DNA of 64,000 nt from Plantactinospora mayteni (GCF_016862935.1 NZ_BONX01000035.1:1-64000); one strand, 5' to 3'. Positions 44,068 through 53,648 are shown, numbered from the stretch's first letter. Program-made: numbers and translations. Notes: generated from the sequence alone by a model not told the origin.

Positions 44068-44702
44068 GCGCGAGGAGTGAGCCGGGTTCGCAGGCCCCGC
44101 AGTCGCCGACGGTTGGCGTGCTGGCGCTTCAGGGCGACGTGCGCGAGCACGTCCGCGCGCTGACCGACGTGGGGGCGTTCGTCCGTCCGGTCCGTCGGCC
44201 GGCGGAGCTGGACGACGTGGACGCCCTGGTGATCCCCGGCGGCGAGTCGACGACGATCAGCAAGCTGGCCGAGACCTTCGAGCTGCTGGAGCCGATCCGT
44301 AAACGGATCGGCGACGGTATGCCCACGTACGGCTCCTGCGCCGGCATGATCATGCTGGCCTCGGAGGTACTGGACGGCCGTCCGGACCAGCAGAGCTTCG
44401 CCGGAATCGACATGTCGGTACGGCGGAACGCGTTCGGTCGTCAGATCGACTCGTTCGAGGCACCCGTGGAGATCGACGGCATCTCCGGCCCGGCCTTCCA
44501 CGCCGTGTTCATCCGAGCCCCCTGGGTGGAGCGGGTCGGCGAGGGCGTACGGGTGCTGGGCCGGGTCACCGATGGTACGGCCGCCGGCCGGATCGTGGCG
44601 GTTCGGCAGGGGAACCTGATGGCTACCTCGTTCCACCCCGAGCTCACCGGTGACCTCCGGGTGCACGCCCTGTTCGTGGATCTGGTCCGCGCCGCGGCCT
44701 GA
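44064..44702 (+). CDS. pdxT: Pyridoxal 5'-phosphate synthase, glutaminase PdxT
   Basis: 212 aa from GTG 44064, overlapping the pdxS stop by GTGA (TTG 44061 is an alternative). Catalytic triad: Cys in [11 protein letters not shown], and His/Glu in [21 protein letters not shown] is the PdxT signature. It releases ammonia from glutamine and channels it to PdxS. The GTG start follows a GGAG-containing tract. The stop region is echoed once (12-base units at 44694 and 44706). Confidence 0.97.
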   Translation: MSARSEPGSQAPQSPTVGVLALQGDVREHVRALTDVGAFVRPVRRPAELDDVDALVIPGGESTTISKLAETFELLEPIRKRIGDGMPTYGSCAGMIMLASEVLDGRPDQQSFAGIDMSVRRNAFGRQIDSFEAPVEIDGISGPAFHAVFIRAPWVERVGEGVRVLGRVTDGTAAGRIVAVRQGNLMATSFHPELTGDLRVHALFVDLVRAAA

Positions 44703-44758
44703 GCCGTGGCCTGACCGGAGCGCCGATCCATCGACGGCGTGGATGGCAGGATGCCGGG

Positions 44759-45703
44759 ATGACTTCTGCCGTGGTGGATCGGGCACGTGCGTTGTTGACG
44801 GCCGGCGAGTACGGGGACCTGCGAAGAGTTCTGCGCACCGCGGCCGAAGCGGGTGATGCCGAGGCGGCGCTGGAGCTCGGCTGGCTGTTGAGCCTGCGCT
44901 GGGACCAGTGGGCCGAGGTGGAGGACGGCCGCTGGCCGGAGCGGTGGGAGCCGGAGTGGTGGTTGTCGCGGGCGGCGCGGTCGCGACCGGACGACCCGAA
45001 GGCACAGGTGCTGCTGGCCGGTCTGTGGGCGAGGATGGCCGACTCGATGTCGGACGACCCCGACCTGGCCGACGACGAGATCGGGATCGACAGCATCGTC
45101 GACGCCGAGATTGACAGCGGAATCGACAGCAGCGCCGACGCCGAGATCGACAGCGGGATCGGCAGCGGCGTCGACGGCGGGATCGACAGCGGGACGGACG
45201 GCGACGTCAGGCTCGTTCCCCGGTTCAGGGCGACCCTGTGGCGGCAGGCCGCCGAACGCTACACCCGGGTGCTGGCGGCCGACCCTGCCTGTGTGGCTGC
45301 CGCGAGTGGACTCCTCGCCGCCCGGGCCGGGGATCACGAGGGGTTCGGCTGGGATCCCGAGACGGCCGGGTTCAGCTTTCTGATCTGCTCGATCGAGGCT
45401 CGGGTGGACAACCAGGGCAACACCGCCTGGCAGCACATCGTGGTCACCGATCCCGACGAGCTGCGCTGGGCGCTCGCCGGCCTGCTCGGCGATGAAGATC
45501 AGGTGCCCATCGAGCATGCCGTGCTGAACGTCTTTCAGCGGGGTCAGCCGACCACCGTCGACCTGGTGGTCGACCCCGACGAGTGGGACTGGGCCAAGCT
45601 CCGCATCCCACACCTGATGGAGCCCCTGTTGCCATTCGGCCACCCCGTTTTCGTCGACGACGAGATTCTCCATTTCGGCTACCACGCGGAACCGCCGTAC
45701 TGA
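44759..45703 (+). CDS. TPR/SEL1-like protein with an acidic Asp-Ser-Gly repeat
   Basis: 314 aa. The N-terminus has a SEL1/TPR-like helix pair (VLRTAAEAGDAEAALELGWL). Residues about 105-155 are a low-complexity block built from DAEIDSGIDSS-like units, encoded by repeated GACAGCGG segments near 45090-45210. The rest is a helical domain and a C-terminus with FSFLICSIEARVDNQGNTAW. The acidic repeat might bind divalent cations, which is speculative. No signal peptide. The family is not recognised. Confidence 0.7.
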   Translation: MTSAVVDRARALLTAGEYGDLRRVLRTAAEAGDAEAALELGWLLSLRWDQWAEVEDGRWPERWEPEWWLSRAARSRPDDPKAQVLLAGLWARMADSMSDDPDLADDEIGIDSIVDAEIDSGIDSSADAEIDSGIGSGVDGGIDSGTDGDVRLVPRFRATLWRQAAERYTRVLAADPACVAAASGLLAARAGDHEGFGWDPETAGFSFLICSIEARVDNQGNTAWQHIVVTDPDELRWALAGLLGDEDQVPIEHAVLNVFQRGQPTTVDLVVDPDEWDWAKLRIPHLMEPLLPFGHPVFVDDEILHFGYHAEPPY

Positions 45704-45906
45704 GCCGCGCGGCTGGGGCGGTAGGGCGGGCGCACAGGCGTACGGCGCCGGTAGGATTGTCGCGGTTCGGCAGCCGAGCCTGCCTGCGACCGCCCTCTCG
45801 GCCCAGCGGACCCCCGCAGGTGACCACTGCGGTGATCGAGATCACCCGAAGCGTGGCGGTCGCGGTCGGGTGACGCCACGCGTCGGGTAAGCAACGGAGG
45901 TCATTC

Positions 45907-46656
45907 ATGTCCGGCCACTCCAAGTGGGCGACGACCAAGCACAAGAAGGCGGTCATCGACGCCAAGCGCGGCAAGATGTTTGCCAAGCTGATCAAGAACG
46001 TCGAGGTCGCGGCGCGTACCGGCGGTGGTGACCCGGCCGGCAACCCGACCCTGTTCGACGCCATCCAGAAGGCGAAGAAGAACTCGGTGCCGAACGACAA
46101 CATCGACCGCGCCGTCAAGCGCGGCTCCGGCCTGGAGGCCGGGGGTGCCGACTGGCAGACGGTGATGTACGAGGGGTACGCCCCGGGCGGCGTCGCGCTG
46201 TTGATCGAGTGCCTGACCGACAACCGCAACCGTGCCGCGACCGAGGTACGCACCGCGCTGACCCGCAACGGCGGCTCGCTGGCGGACGCGGGCTCGGTGT
46301 CGTACATGTTCTCCCGCAAGGGCGTGGTGATCGTGCCGAAGGCGGGGCTCTCCGAGGACGACGTGCTGCTCGCCGTACTCGACGCCGGGGCCGAGGAGGT
46401 CAACGACCTGGACGAGGCGTTCGAGGTGGTCTCCGAGCCCGGTGACCTGATCGGTGTACGGACCGCGTTGCAGGACGCCGGGATCGACTACGAGTCGGCC
46501 GAGTCGTCCCTGGTACCCAGCGTCACCGTCCCGCTCGACGAGGACGGCGCCCGCAAGGTCTTCAAGTTGATCGACGCGCTTGAGGACTCCGACGACGTGC
46601 AGAACGTCTACGGAAACTTCGACGTCTCCGACGAGGTCATGGCGGCGGTCGGCTGA
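45907..46656 (+). CDS. yebC: YebC/PmpR-family protein
   Basis: 249 aa with GGAGG upstream. It starts [20 protein letters not shown], the family signature, and includes [20 protein letters not shown] and [20 protein letters not shown]. Family members are DNA-binding regulators or translation factors for polyproline stalls. The position between pdxT and ruvCAB is conserved among actinobacteria. Confidence 0.97.
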   Translation: MSGHSKWATTKHKKAVIDAKRGKMFAKLIKNVEVAARTGGGDPAGNPTLFDAIQKAKKNSVPNDNIDRAVKRGSGLEAGGADWQTVMYEGYAPGGVALLIECLTDNRNRAATEVRTALTRNGGSLADAGSVSYMFSRKGVVIVPKAGLSEDDVLLAVLDAGAEEVNDLDEAFEVVSEPGDLIGVRTALQDAGIDYESAESSLVPSVTVPLDEDGARKVFKLIDALEDSDDVQNVYGNFDVSDEVMAAVG

Positions 46657-46670
46657 GCCGGCGGCGCACC

Positions 46671-47015
46671 GTGACCATCGTCGGCGTGGTACGCGAGTTC
46701 GACACCGACCGGGGCTGGGGGGTGCTCGACGCTCCCGAGACCCCCGGCGGCTGCTGGGTGCACTTCTCCGCCATCGTCGCCCCCGGTTACCGCAGCCTGA
46801 CGGCAGGGCGGCGGGTCTTCTTCCGGGCCGAGGCGCCCGGGCAGGACGGTTACCCGTACCGGGCCACGAAGGTCTGGAGCGACGGCCCGGTGGAGCCGCC
46901 GGATCGAGCGCCGGACGGGGACGCGCCGGGGGCATACCGCAGCACGGTGACGATCGTCCACGACGATCCGCCCGGCGAGCCCACAGCGGCGGTCAGCGCG
47001 GCTCTCCCCCGGTAG
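46671..47015 (+). CDS. Cold-shock-domain protein with C-terminal tail
   Basis: 114 aa from GTG 46671, 14 bases after yebC. The first about 65 residues are an OB-fold cold shock domain: GVVREFDTDRGWGVLDAPET, with VHFSAIVAPGYRSLTAGRRV as the second part. RNP1 reads RGWGVL instead of the usual KGFGFI. A Pro/Asp-rich tail of about 45 residues follows. Likely an RNA- or DNA-binding protein; it differs from the canonical CspA at 21003. Confidence 0.8.
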   Translation: MTIVGVVREFDTDRGWGVLDAPETPGGCWVHFSAIVAPGYRSLTAGRRVFFRAEAPGQDGYPYRATKVWSDGPVEPPDRAPDGDAPGAYRSTVTIVHDDPPGEPTAAVSAALPR

Positions 47016-47025
47016 GCCGACGGTT

Positions 47026-47067
47026 CGTGTGCTGTTGCTACCCCTCTAGGGGTAGCAACAGCACACG
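47026..47067. terminator. Perfect 20-bp palindrome between convergent genes
   Basis: Arms 47026-47045 and 47048-47067 pair perfectly with a 2-base loop. The inner stem contains GTTGCTACCCC. It lies 10 bases past the cold-shock-domain gene and 27 bases past the hemerythrin gene, so it can act as a bidirectional terminator. Confidence 0.85.
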
Positions 47068-47094
47068 GTCACCGCCCGCCACGGCCTTCGCCGG

Positions 47095-47610
47095 TCAGGC
47101 GTCCTGGTCGGAGAGGAGGAAGGCGGGGCGGTCCTTGCGCCAGTCGGGCAGGTCCAGCGAGTTGAGCACCGAGACGAGCTTCTTCTCCTCGTACGTGAAG
47201 TGCGTCTCCATGATCGCCGACAGCCCTTCCAACTCGGCCCGTACCCGGGTCGCGGTGGCCGGGTCGGGCTCCGCCGGCAGCTCGCGCAGCAGCCCCTCCA
47301 GGTTGGCCAGGATCCAGTCGATCCGGTTGTGGTCGGTCTTCAGTTCGGTGATCACCTGTCGCAGTTCGGGGAACTCGTCGGCGATCACCGGAAACGCCCC
47401 GCCGTCCTCGCCGCTGTGGTGCCGGGTGAGCGCCGTGCAGAAGGCGAGACAGTGCACCCGCAGGTCGCGGGGCGGAAGCCCGTCACCCGCGTAGTACGCG
47501 TCGACGTTGTCCCGCAGCTCCGCCAGCAGCTCACGGAGCCAGATGTGTACCTCGATCAGTTGGTTGCCGAAGGCGGTGAGGCGACTGCTCGCCTCGTAAC
47601 CGGAAGCCAT
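47095..47610 (-). CDS. Hemerythrin-like domain protein
   Basis: 171 aa from ATG 47610, which follows GGAGGAG. It is helical, with metal ligands in NQLIEVHIWLR, FCTALTRHHSGEDGGAFPVI, LKTDHNRIDWILANLE and METHFTYEEKKL, the spacing of hemerythrin His/Glu ligands for a di-iron centre. It may sense oxygen or nitric oxide, or store iron. No partner is visible. Confidence 0.87.
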   Translation of the reverse strand: MASGYEASSRLTAFGNQLIEVHIWLRELLAELRDNVDAYYAGDGLPPRDLRVHCLAFCTALTRHHSGEDGGAFPVIADEFPELRQVITELKTDHNRIDWILANLEGLLRELPAEPDPATATRVRAELEGLSAIMETHFTYEEKKLVSVLNSLDLPDWRKDRPAFLLSDQDA

Positions 47611-47744
47611 GCTCCTCCAGGGATTGGCCGTCCGCGTGCCGCCGGCAGCACGGACGGACAACCAGTATGCCTCCCTTCACCGACCATGTCTCCAGCCGGT
47701 GCTGTCGCCAAGAACCATGGTGGCGTCGGCGCCGGTGGGACGGG

Positions 47745-48509
47745 TCAGATGGTGAAGCCGCCGTCGACGTTGATCGTCGCCCCGGTGACGTACGAGCTGT
47801 CGGCGCCCGCCACCCAGGCGACCGTCGCCGCGATCTCGGCCGGCTCGGCGTACCGGCCGACGGCGGTGAAGCCGCGGATGGTCTCCGCCATCGGGCTGTC
47901 GGCCGGGTTCGAGTCGGTGTCGGTCGGGCCGGGGTTGACCAGGTTCACCGTGATGCCCCGGGGGCCGAGGTCCCGGCCGAGTCCCTTGGTCAGCCCGGTC
48001 AGCGCGGTCTTGCTCATCGAATAGAGCGCGAAGCCCGGAAACGGTGCCCGCTCGGCCACGTTGCTGCCGATGGTGATGATCCGTCCACCGTCGACCATGT
48101 GCCGGGCGGCTGCCTGGGCGGCGACGAACGGCGCCCGGACGTTCACCGCCACGGTCTGCTCGAACTCGGCGAGACCCAACTCCGCCACCGGCCCGACGAG
48201 GAACGCTCCGGCATTGTTGACCAGTACGTCGAGCCGGCCGAACTCGCCGGCCGCCCGGTCCACCGCCGAGACGACCGCCGCCGGGTCGGCGCTGTCCGCC
48301 TGGATCGCCAGTCCGCGCCGGCCGATCGCCTTGATCCGGTCCAGCACCGCGCCGGCCGCCTCGGCATTCCGCTGGTAGGTGAGTGCCACGTCGGCACCCT
48401 CCTCGGCCAGCCGTACGGCCACCGCCGCACCGATGCCCCGGCTGCCTCCGGTGACAAACGCTACCTTTCCGTCCAGAAGACGGCTCTTTGCTGAAATAAC
48501 CTCGCTCAT
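47745..48509 (-). CDS. Short-chain dehydrogenase/reductase
   Basis: 254 aa from ATG 48509. The NAD(P) motif TGGSRGIG is at about residues 21-28, NNAG at about 97-100, Ser in ITIGSNVAER and YSMSK (Tyr/Lys). It ends VTGATINVDGGF. It belongs to the classical 3-oxoacyl-ACP-reductase-like group. The Asn in the loop near VNPGPTDTDSNP is usual. The substrate is unknown. It is divergent from the liv operon. Confidence 0.92.
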   Translation of the reverse strand: MSEVISAKSRLLDGKVAFVTGGSRGIGAAVAVRLAEEGADVALTYQRNAEAAGAVLDRIKAIGRRGLAIQADSADPAAVVSAVDRAAGEFGRLDVLVNNAGAFLVGPVAELGLAEFEQTVAVNVRAPFVAAQAAARHMVDGGRIITIGSNVAERAPFPGFALYSMSKTALTGLTKGLGRDLGPRGITVNLVNPGPTDTDSNPADSPMAETIRGFTAVGRYAEPAEIAATVAWVAGADSSYVTGATINVDGGFTI

Positions 48510-48764
48510 GCCAACCATCCTGATCGCACGCCGGGCCATCGTCTGGCGGCGATCGGACCCCTCGTTCCGGCGTCTCAGAACCGGCAGCAGCGCCGGACCG
48601 TACGGCGGTCGCATGTAGATAGCCACCGTTCGATGCAGCCGCAATGTGTGCGTCCGCGCCATGGCCGATCGGACCGGAGGCGCCGTAGGTTCCCCTGGGG
48701 ACGCGACGATCTGTGACGCCGGTCACCGCCGGTGCGGTTCGTCGATACCTTGCGGAGGAGGGCG

Positions 48765-49541
48765 ATGACTGGGCAACCGCTGCTGTCGGTTCGCGGGTTG
48801 ACCCGCGACTTCCGGGGCTTCCGGGCCGTCGACGGGGTCGACCTGGACGTGACGGCGGGCAGCGTACACGCCCTCGTCGGTCCGAACGGTGCCGGCAAGA
48901 CCACCCTGTTCAACCTGCTCACCGGCTTCCTCAGACCCAGCGGCGGCCGGATCGCCCTGGACGGGCGGGACGTGACCGGGCTGCCGCCCGAACGGATGGC
49001 CCAACTCGGTGTCGCCCGGTCGTTCCAGATCACCAGCCTCTTTCCCCGGCTCTCGGCCCGGGAGCACCTGGAACTCGCCCTACAGAGCGGCAGTGGGCTC
49101 GGCTGGCGGTTCTGGCGGTCGGCCAAGCTGCTCCGCCGGTACCGGAACCGGACCGAGGAGCTGCTGGAGCTGGTCGGGCTCGGCGCGCACGCCGACACCA
49201 CCGCCGACGTGCTCGCGTACGGGCGGAAGCGGGCCCTCGAACTCGCCATCGCACTCGCCCTGGAACCGAAGGTGCTGCTGCTGGACGAGCCGACCGCCGG
49301 GATGGGGCTGGAGGACGTGGACCGCACCGTGGACCTGATCGGCCGGGTCCGGGATGGCCGGACCGTGGTGCTGGTGGAGCACAACATGAGCGTGGTGGGC
49401 CGGGTCGCCGACCGGGTGACGGTACTCCGCGCCGGCCGGGTGCTGGTCGAGGGGACGTACCAGGAGGTGCGGGTCGACGAGCGGGTGATCAGCGCCTATC
49501 TCGGCACCGCCGCGACGGGGGTGGACGATGTTGCGCGTTGA
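48765..49541 (+). CDS. livG: Branched-chain amino acid ABC transporter ATP-binding protein LivG
   Basis: 258 aa from ATG 48765, with GGAGGAGGG upstream. Walker A is GPNGAGKTT, the signature loop is AYGRKRALELAIAL, Walker B is VLLLDEPTAGMG and the switch His is in VEHNM. It energises uptake of leucine-type amino acids or related ligands with LivF. It begins the operon livG-livF-binding protein-livH-livM. Confidence 0.92.
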   Translation: MTGQPLLSVRGLTRDFRGFRAVDGVDLDVTAGSVHALVGPNGAGKTTLFNLLTGFLRPSGGRIALDGRDVTGLPPERMAQLGVARSFQITSLFPRLSAREHLELALQSGSGLGWRFWRSAKLLRRYRNRTEELLELVGLGAHADTTADVLAYGRKRALELAIALALEPKVLLLDEPTAGMGLEDVDRTVDLIGRVRDGRTVVLVEHNMSVVGRVADRVTVLRAGRVLVEGTYQEVRVDERVISAYLGTAATGVDDVAR

Positions 49542-50244
49542 GAACCTCTCCGCCTGGTACGGCGAGGCGCGGGTACTCCGCGACGTCGCTCTGCGGGTCG
49601 ACGCGGGCGAGGTGGTGACCCTGGTCGGCCGCAACGGCGCCGGCAAGACCACGGTGCTGCGCTGCCTGATGGGGCTGCACGCCGGGCAGCGCGGCACGGT
49701 CGAACTGGACGGTCGGGACATCGGCCGGCTCCCGACGCACCGCCGGGCCCGGCTCGGCCTCGGCTGGGTACCGGACGACCGGGGCAGCTACGCCAGCCTC
49801 TCCGTCGCCGAGCAGCTGACCCTGCCGCCGGTGCTCCGGCCCCGTTCGTCCGCCGAGCGGACCGGCCTCGCCTGGTCGCTGGAGCGGGTCTTCGAGGCGT
49901 TTCCGGTGCTCTACCAGCGACGCTCGGTACCGGCCAGCACCCTCTCCGGCGGCGAGCAGCAGATGCTGGCGCTGGCCCGGGTACTCCGGATGGGTGCCCG
50001 GCTGCTGCTCTGCGACGAGCCCACCGAGGGCCTGTCGCCGCTGCTCGTCACCCAGGTCGGCGACATCTTGCGGCAGGCCAAGCGGCACGGCGTGACGGTG
50101 CTGCTGGTGGAGCAGAACCTGCGGTTCGCCACCGAGGTCGCCGACCGGCACTACCTGCTCGCCCAGGGCGCCGTGGCGGAGGCGCTGGACAACTCGGCGG
50201 TGCGCTCCCGTGAGCGGGAACTGCTGGCGTACCTCGGCATCTGA
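49528..50244 (+). CDS. livF: Branched-chain amino acid ABC transporter ATP-binding protein LivF
   Basis: 238 aa. Its ATG overlaps livG by 14 bases. Walker A is GRNGAGKTT, the signature is TLSGGEQQMLALAR and Walker B is LLLCDEPTEGLSP. VPDDRGSYASLSVAEQL is the LivF-type Q-loop region. It forms the second ATPase of the transporter. Confidence 0.92.
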   Translation: MLRVENLSAWYGEARVLRDVALRVDAGEVVTLVGRNGAGKTTVLRCLMGLHAGQRGTVELDGRDIGRLPTHRRARLGLGWVPDDRGSYASLSVAEQLTLPPVLRPRSSAERTGLAWSLERVFEAFPVLYQRRSVPASTLSGGEQQMLALARVLRMGARLLLCDEPTEGLSPLLVTQVGDILRQAKRHGVTVLLVEQNLRFATEVADRHYLLAQGAVAEALDNSAVRSRERELLAYLGI

Positions 50245-50298
50245 AGTGTTCGCGACGACGACTTCGGGTCGCCGACGGCCCGGGGGAAGGGATCGGCT

Positions 50299-51549
50299 AT
50301 GCGTAGAAGCGTGGGTGTCGCGGTGGCGTCCGCCGCCGTGTTGCTGGCCGCCGGCTGCGGTGGGGGCGGCCCCCGGTCGTCCGGTGCGGAGAAACTCACC
50401 GACGACAAGATCGTGCTCGGCGTCCTCAACGACCAGTCCGGCGCCTACTCCGAACTGTCCGGAAAGAACTCGGTCAAGGCGGTCGAGCTGGCCGTCGCCG
50501 ACTTCAAGGCAAAATACGGCGACAAGGCGGTGACCGGGGACATCAACGTGGTCACCGCCGACCACCAGAACAAGCCGGACGTCGCCAACACCCGGGCCGC
50601 CGAGATGTACGACCGGAAGGCGGTCGACGCGATCTTCGACGTGCCGACCTCGTCGGCGGCGGAGAAGGTGGCCGACGTGGCGAAGGAGAAGCGGAAGCCG
50701 TACTTCAACATCACCGCCGCCACCACCACGCTGACCGGCGCGAAGTGCAACCGGTACACCTTCCACTACGCGTACGACACGTACATGCTGGCCAACGGCA
50801 CCGGCCGGAACAGCACGACGCAGGGGGCCCGGAACTGGTACATGGTCTATCCGAACTACCAGTTCGGCCAGGACATGGAGAAGAGCTTCTCGGCGGCGGT
50901 CCAGGCGGCCGGCGGCCAGGTGGTCGGCCGGGACGCGGCGCCGTTCCCGAACACCAGCGGCGACTACTCGACGTACCTGCTCAAGGCGCCCACCCTCCAG
51001 CCCCGGCCGGACGTGCTCGGCACGATGCAGGCCGGCACGGAACTGGTCAACCTGGTGAAGCAGTACAACGAGTTCAAGCTGCGGGACAAGGGGATCGGGC
51101 TGGCCGTCGGGCTGATGTTCCTCACCGACATCCACTCGCTCACCCCGGCCGCACTCTCCGGCACCGTCTACACCGACGCCTGGTACTGGAACTACGACGT
51201 GCAGAACCGGACGTTCGCCGACCGGTTCCAGGCCGAGACGGGTACCCGGCCGACCTTCGCGCACGCGGCGAACTATTCGGCGGCGACGCAATACCTGGAG
51301 GCGGTGCAGGCGACCGGCACCGACGATGCGGACGCGGTGGTCGGCGACCTGGAGGGCAAGGAGATCGAGGACGTCTTCCTGCGCAACGGCAAGATCCGGG
51401 CCGAGGACCACCGGGTGGTGCACGACGCGTACCTGGCGCAGGTCAAGCCGGCGGCCGAGGTGGCCGAGCCGTGGGACTACGTCAAGATCCTGAAGACCAT
51501 CCCGGCGGCCGAGGCGTTCCGGGCACCGTCCGCCGACTGCAAGATGTGA
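50299..51549 (+). CDS. Branched-chain amino acid-type substrate-binding lipoprotein
   Basis: 416 aa. The signal peptide ends in lipobox LLAAGC. The mature protein is a Peripla_BP_6 binding protein: LGVLNDQSGAYSELSGKNSV near the start, FDVPTSSAAEKVADVAKE and NWYMVYPNYQFGQDMEK in the middle. It delivers the ligand to LivHM outside the membrane. The ligand is not certain; members bind branched-chain amino acids, urea or aromatic acids. It is followed by livH after 10 bases. Confidence 0.9.
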   Translation: MRRSVGVAVASAAVLLAAGCGGGGPRSSGAEKLTDDKIVLGVLNDQSGAYSELSGKNSVKAVELAVADFKAKYGDKAVTGDINVVTADHQNKPDVANTRAAEMYDRKAVDAIFDVPTSSAAEKVADVAKEKRKPYFNITAATTTLTGAKCNRYTFHYAYDTYMLANGTGRNSTTQGARNWYMVYPNYQFGQDMEKSFSAAVQAAGGQVVGRDAAPFPNTSGDYSTYLLKAPTLQPRPDVLGTMQAGTELVNLVKQYNEFKLRDKGIGLAVGLMFLTDIHSLTPAALSGTVYTDAWYWNYDVQNRTFADRFQAETGTRPTFAHAANYSAATQYLEAVQATGTDDADAVVGDLEGKEIEDVFLRNGKIRAEDHRVVHDAYLAQVKPAAEVAEPWDYVKILKTIPAAEAFRAPSADCKM

Positions 51550-51558
51550 CCCGGTGCG

Positions 51559-52434
51559 ATGACCGGATTCTTGCAGAACACCTTCAACGGGCTGGTGAGC
51601 GGGGCGTTCTACGCCCTGCTCGCCCTCGGGCTCGCGGTCATCTTCGGGATGCTGCGGGTGGTCAACTTCGCGCACGGCGCGTTCTACATGCTGGGCGCGT
51701 TCGGCGCGTACGTCCTGCTCGCCGAGGCCGGGGTGTCGTTCTGGTGGGCGCTGCTGCTGATGCCGATCGGGCTGGCCCTGTTCGGCATGCTCCTGGAGCG
51801 GGCCGTGGTGCACCGGCTCGGCCGGCTCGACCCGCTCTACAACTTCCTGTTCACCTTCGGACTGACGCTGATCCTCCAGGACGTGGTGAAGTCGCGGTAC
51901 GGCGTCCAGTCCAGCCCGTACGCCACGCCGGCCGAGCTGAGCGGTTCGGTGGACCTGGGACTCTTCGACTTTCCCACCTACCGGGTCTTCATCCTGGTCT
52001 TCGCGGTGGCGGTCTGCGCGCTGGTCTGGTGGCTGCTGTCGCACACCCGGGTCGGGGTGGTGGTCCGGGCCGCCACCGAACGCCCCGAACTGACCCGGGC
52101 GTTCGGGATCGACGTCGGGCGCTGGGTGACCCCGGTCTTCGGCTTCGGGGTCGGGCTGGCCGGGCTGGCCGGGGTACTGGCCGCGCCGATGCGGGCGGTC
52201 AACCCGCTGATGGGCGCCGATCTGATCATCGTGGTCTTCGCGGTGGTGGTGATCGGTGGGCTCGGCTCGATCTTCGGGTCGGTGGCCGCCGGTTTCGGGA
52301 TCGGCCTGGTCCAGTCCTGGGGTGAGGCGTACGCGCCGCCGATCGTGGCGCAGACCCTGGTCTTCATCGTGATGGCCGCCGTGCTGCTGCTGCGCCCGGC
52401 CGGCCTCTTCGGGCGGGAGGAGTCGGCGGCATGA
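51559..52434 (+). CDS. livH: Branched-chain amino acid ABC transporter permease LivH
   Basis: A 291-aa membrane protein with about eight helices. NTFNGLVSGAFYALLALGLA and FGMLRVVNFAHGAFYMLGAF are the LivH signature. VRAATERPELTRAFGIDVGR is the cytosolic EAA-like loop that contacts the ATPases. GGLGSIFGSVAAGFGIGLVQ is the last conserved segment. It ends overlapping livM by 4 bases. Confidence 0.92.
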   Translation: MTGFLQNTFNGLVSGAFYALLALGLAVIFGMLRVVNFAHGAFYMLGAFGAYVLLAEAGVSFWWALLLMPIGLALFGMLLERAVVHRLGRLDPLYNFLFTFGLTLILQDVVKSRYGVQSSPYATPAELSGSVDLGLFDFPTYRVFILVFAVAVCALVWWLLSHTRVGVVVRAATERPELTRAFGIDVGRWVTPVFGFGVGLAGLAGVLAAPMRAVNPLMGADLIIVVFAVVVIGGLGSIFGSVAAGFGIGLVQSWGEAYAPPIVAQTLVFIVMAAVLLLRPAGLFGREESAA

Positions 52435-53519
52435 CCGAGCGGAGCAGGGTCGTCACGCCGGAGGTAGCCGCCGGGGCCGGGGCGTCGGCGTCGGCGTCGG
52501 CAGAGCGCTCGGCAGAGCGCCCGGCAGAGCGTCCGGCACGGCCGCCCTCCGTACTCGGTGCGGTCGCGGGTGCGCCGACCTGGTTCCGGTACGCCCTGCT
52601 GGCGGTCGGGCTCGGCGTCGCGCTCTGGCTGCCGAACGGGCTGTACCCGACCGTCGCGGTGGACATCGCCTGCTGGGCGCTGTTCGCGGTCTCGGTCGAC
52701 CTGCTGCTCGGGTTCACCGGGCTGCTCTCGTTCGGGCACGCCGCCTTCTGGGGCACCTCCGCGTACGTCACCGGGCTGGTCGCGATCCACGCCGGGGCGC
52801 CGTTCCCGGTCGCCGTACTCGGTGGGGCGCTGGCCGCGGCGGCGCTGGCCGCACCGATCGGCTACCTCGCGGTGCGGCGGACCGGGATCTACTTCGCGAT
52901 GGTCACCCTGGCCTTCGCCCAGATGGTCTACTACGTCGCGAACGAGTGGCGGAGCGTGACCCGGGGCGAGAACGGGCTCCAGGGCGTGCCCCGGGAACTC
53001 GCCGGGCTGGACCTGACCGACGAGTACTACTTCTACTACGCGGCGCTGCCGATCGTGCTGGCCGGGCTCTTCGCGGCCTGGCGGATCGTGAACTCCCCGT
53101 TCGGCCGGGTGCTGGTCGGGATCCGGGACAACCCGGCCCGGGCCCGGGCGCTCGGCTATCCGGTGCACCGGTACAAGTTGACCGTCTTCGTGCTCTCCGG
53201 GTTCATCGCCGGGCTCGGCGGCGGGCTGTTCGCCGTCGGGCACCGTTTCGTCGCGCTCGACGTGCTGCACTGGACCACCTCCGGCAAGGCGGTGATCATG
53301 GTCGTCCTCGGCGGCATCGGGACGCTCTGGGGCGGCCTGCTCGGCGCGGCGGTGCTGGTCCGGCTGGAGGACTGGCTGTCGTTCTCCGGGTTCGACACGA
53401 TCGGCCTGGTCACCGGGGGAATCTTCGTACTGGTGGTGCTGCTCTTCCGGCGCGGCATCTGGGGGAGCGTCGCGGCGTTGGCCCAGCGGTTGGCCGCCGG
53501 TCGGCGCCGGGACTCCTGA
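52431..53519 (+). CDS. livM: Branched-chain amino acid ABC transporter permease LivM
   Basis: 362 aa. The N-terminal about 35 residues are a low-complexity cytosolic tail of repeated SA and AER units, encoded by short DNA repeats near 52480-52535. The rest is a permease with the signature GFTGLLSFGHAAFWGTSAYV and the ATPase contact loop RDNPARARALGYPVHRYKLT. MVVLGGIGTLWGGLLGA matches the C-terminal motif. It pairs with LivH. Confidence 0.92.
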   Translation: MTERSRVVTPEVAAGAGASASASAERSAERPAERPARPPSVLGAVAGAPTWFRYALLAVGLGVALWLPNGLYPTVAVDIACWALFAVSVDLLLGFTGLLSFGHAAFWGTSAYVTGLVAIHAGAPFPVAVLGGALAAAALAAPIGYLAVRRTGIYFAMVTLAFAQMVYYVANEWRSVTRGENGLQGVPRELAGLDLTDEYYFYYAALPIVLAGLFAAWRIVNSPFGRVLVGIRDNPARARALGYPVHRYKLTVFVLSGFIAGLGGGLFAVGHRFVALDVLHWTTSGKAVIMVVLGGIGTLWGGLLGAAVLVRLEDWLSFSGFDTIGLVTGGIFVLVVLLFRRGIWGSVAALAQRLAAGRRRDS

Positions 53520-53565
53520 CCCGGACCTGTCTCGCGGATCGCGGCCGGGTCCCCCCGGCTCGGCC

Positions 53566-53625
53566 GGCATCCGCAGGACAGGCCCGGCATCCGCACGACG
53601 AGCCCGGCATCCGCACGACGAGCCC
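53566..53625. repeat. Three tandem 20-bp units
   Basis: Units at 53566, 53586 and 53606, each starting GGCATCCGCA and ending in GCCC. Units 2 and 3 are identical. They lie between livM and the MFS gene. Confidence 0.9.
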
Positions 53626-53648
53626 AGAGGGGTGAGGCGGCTCACAAT

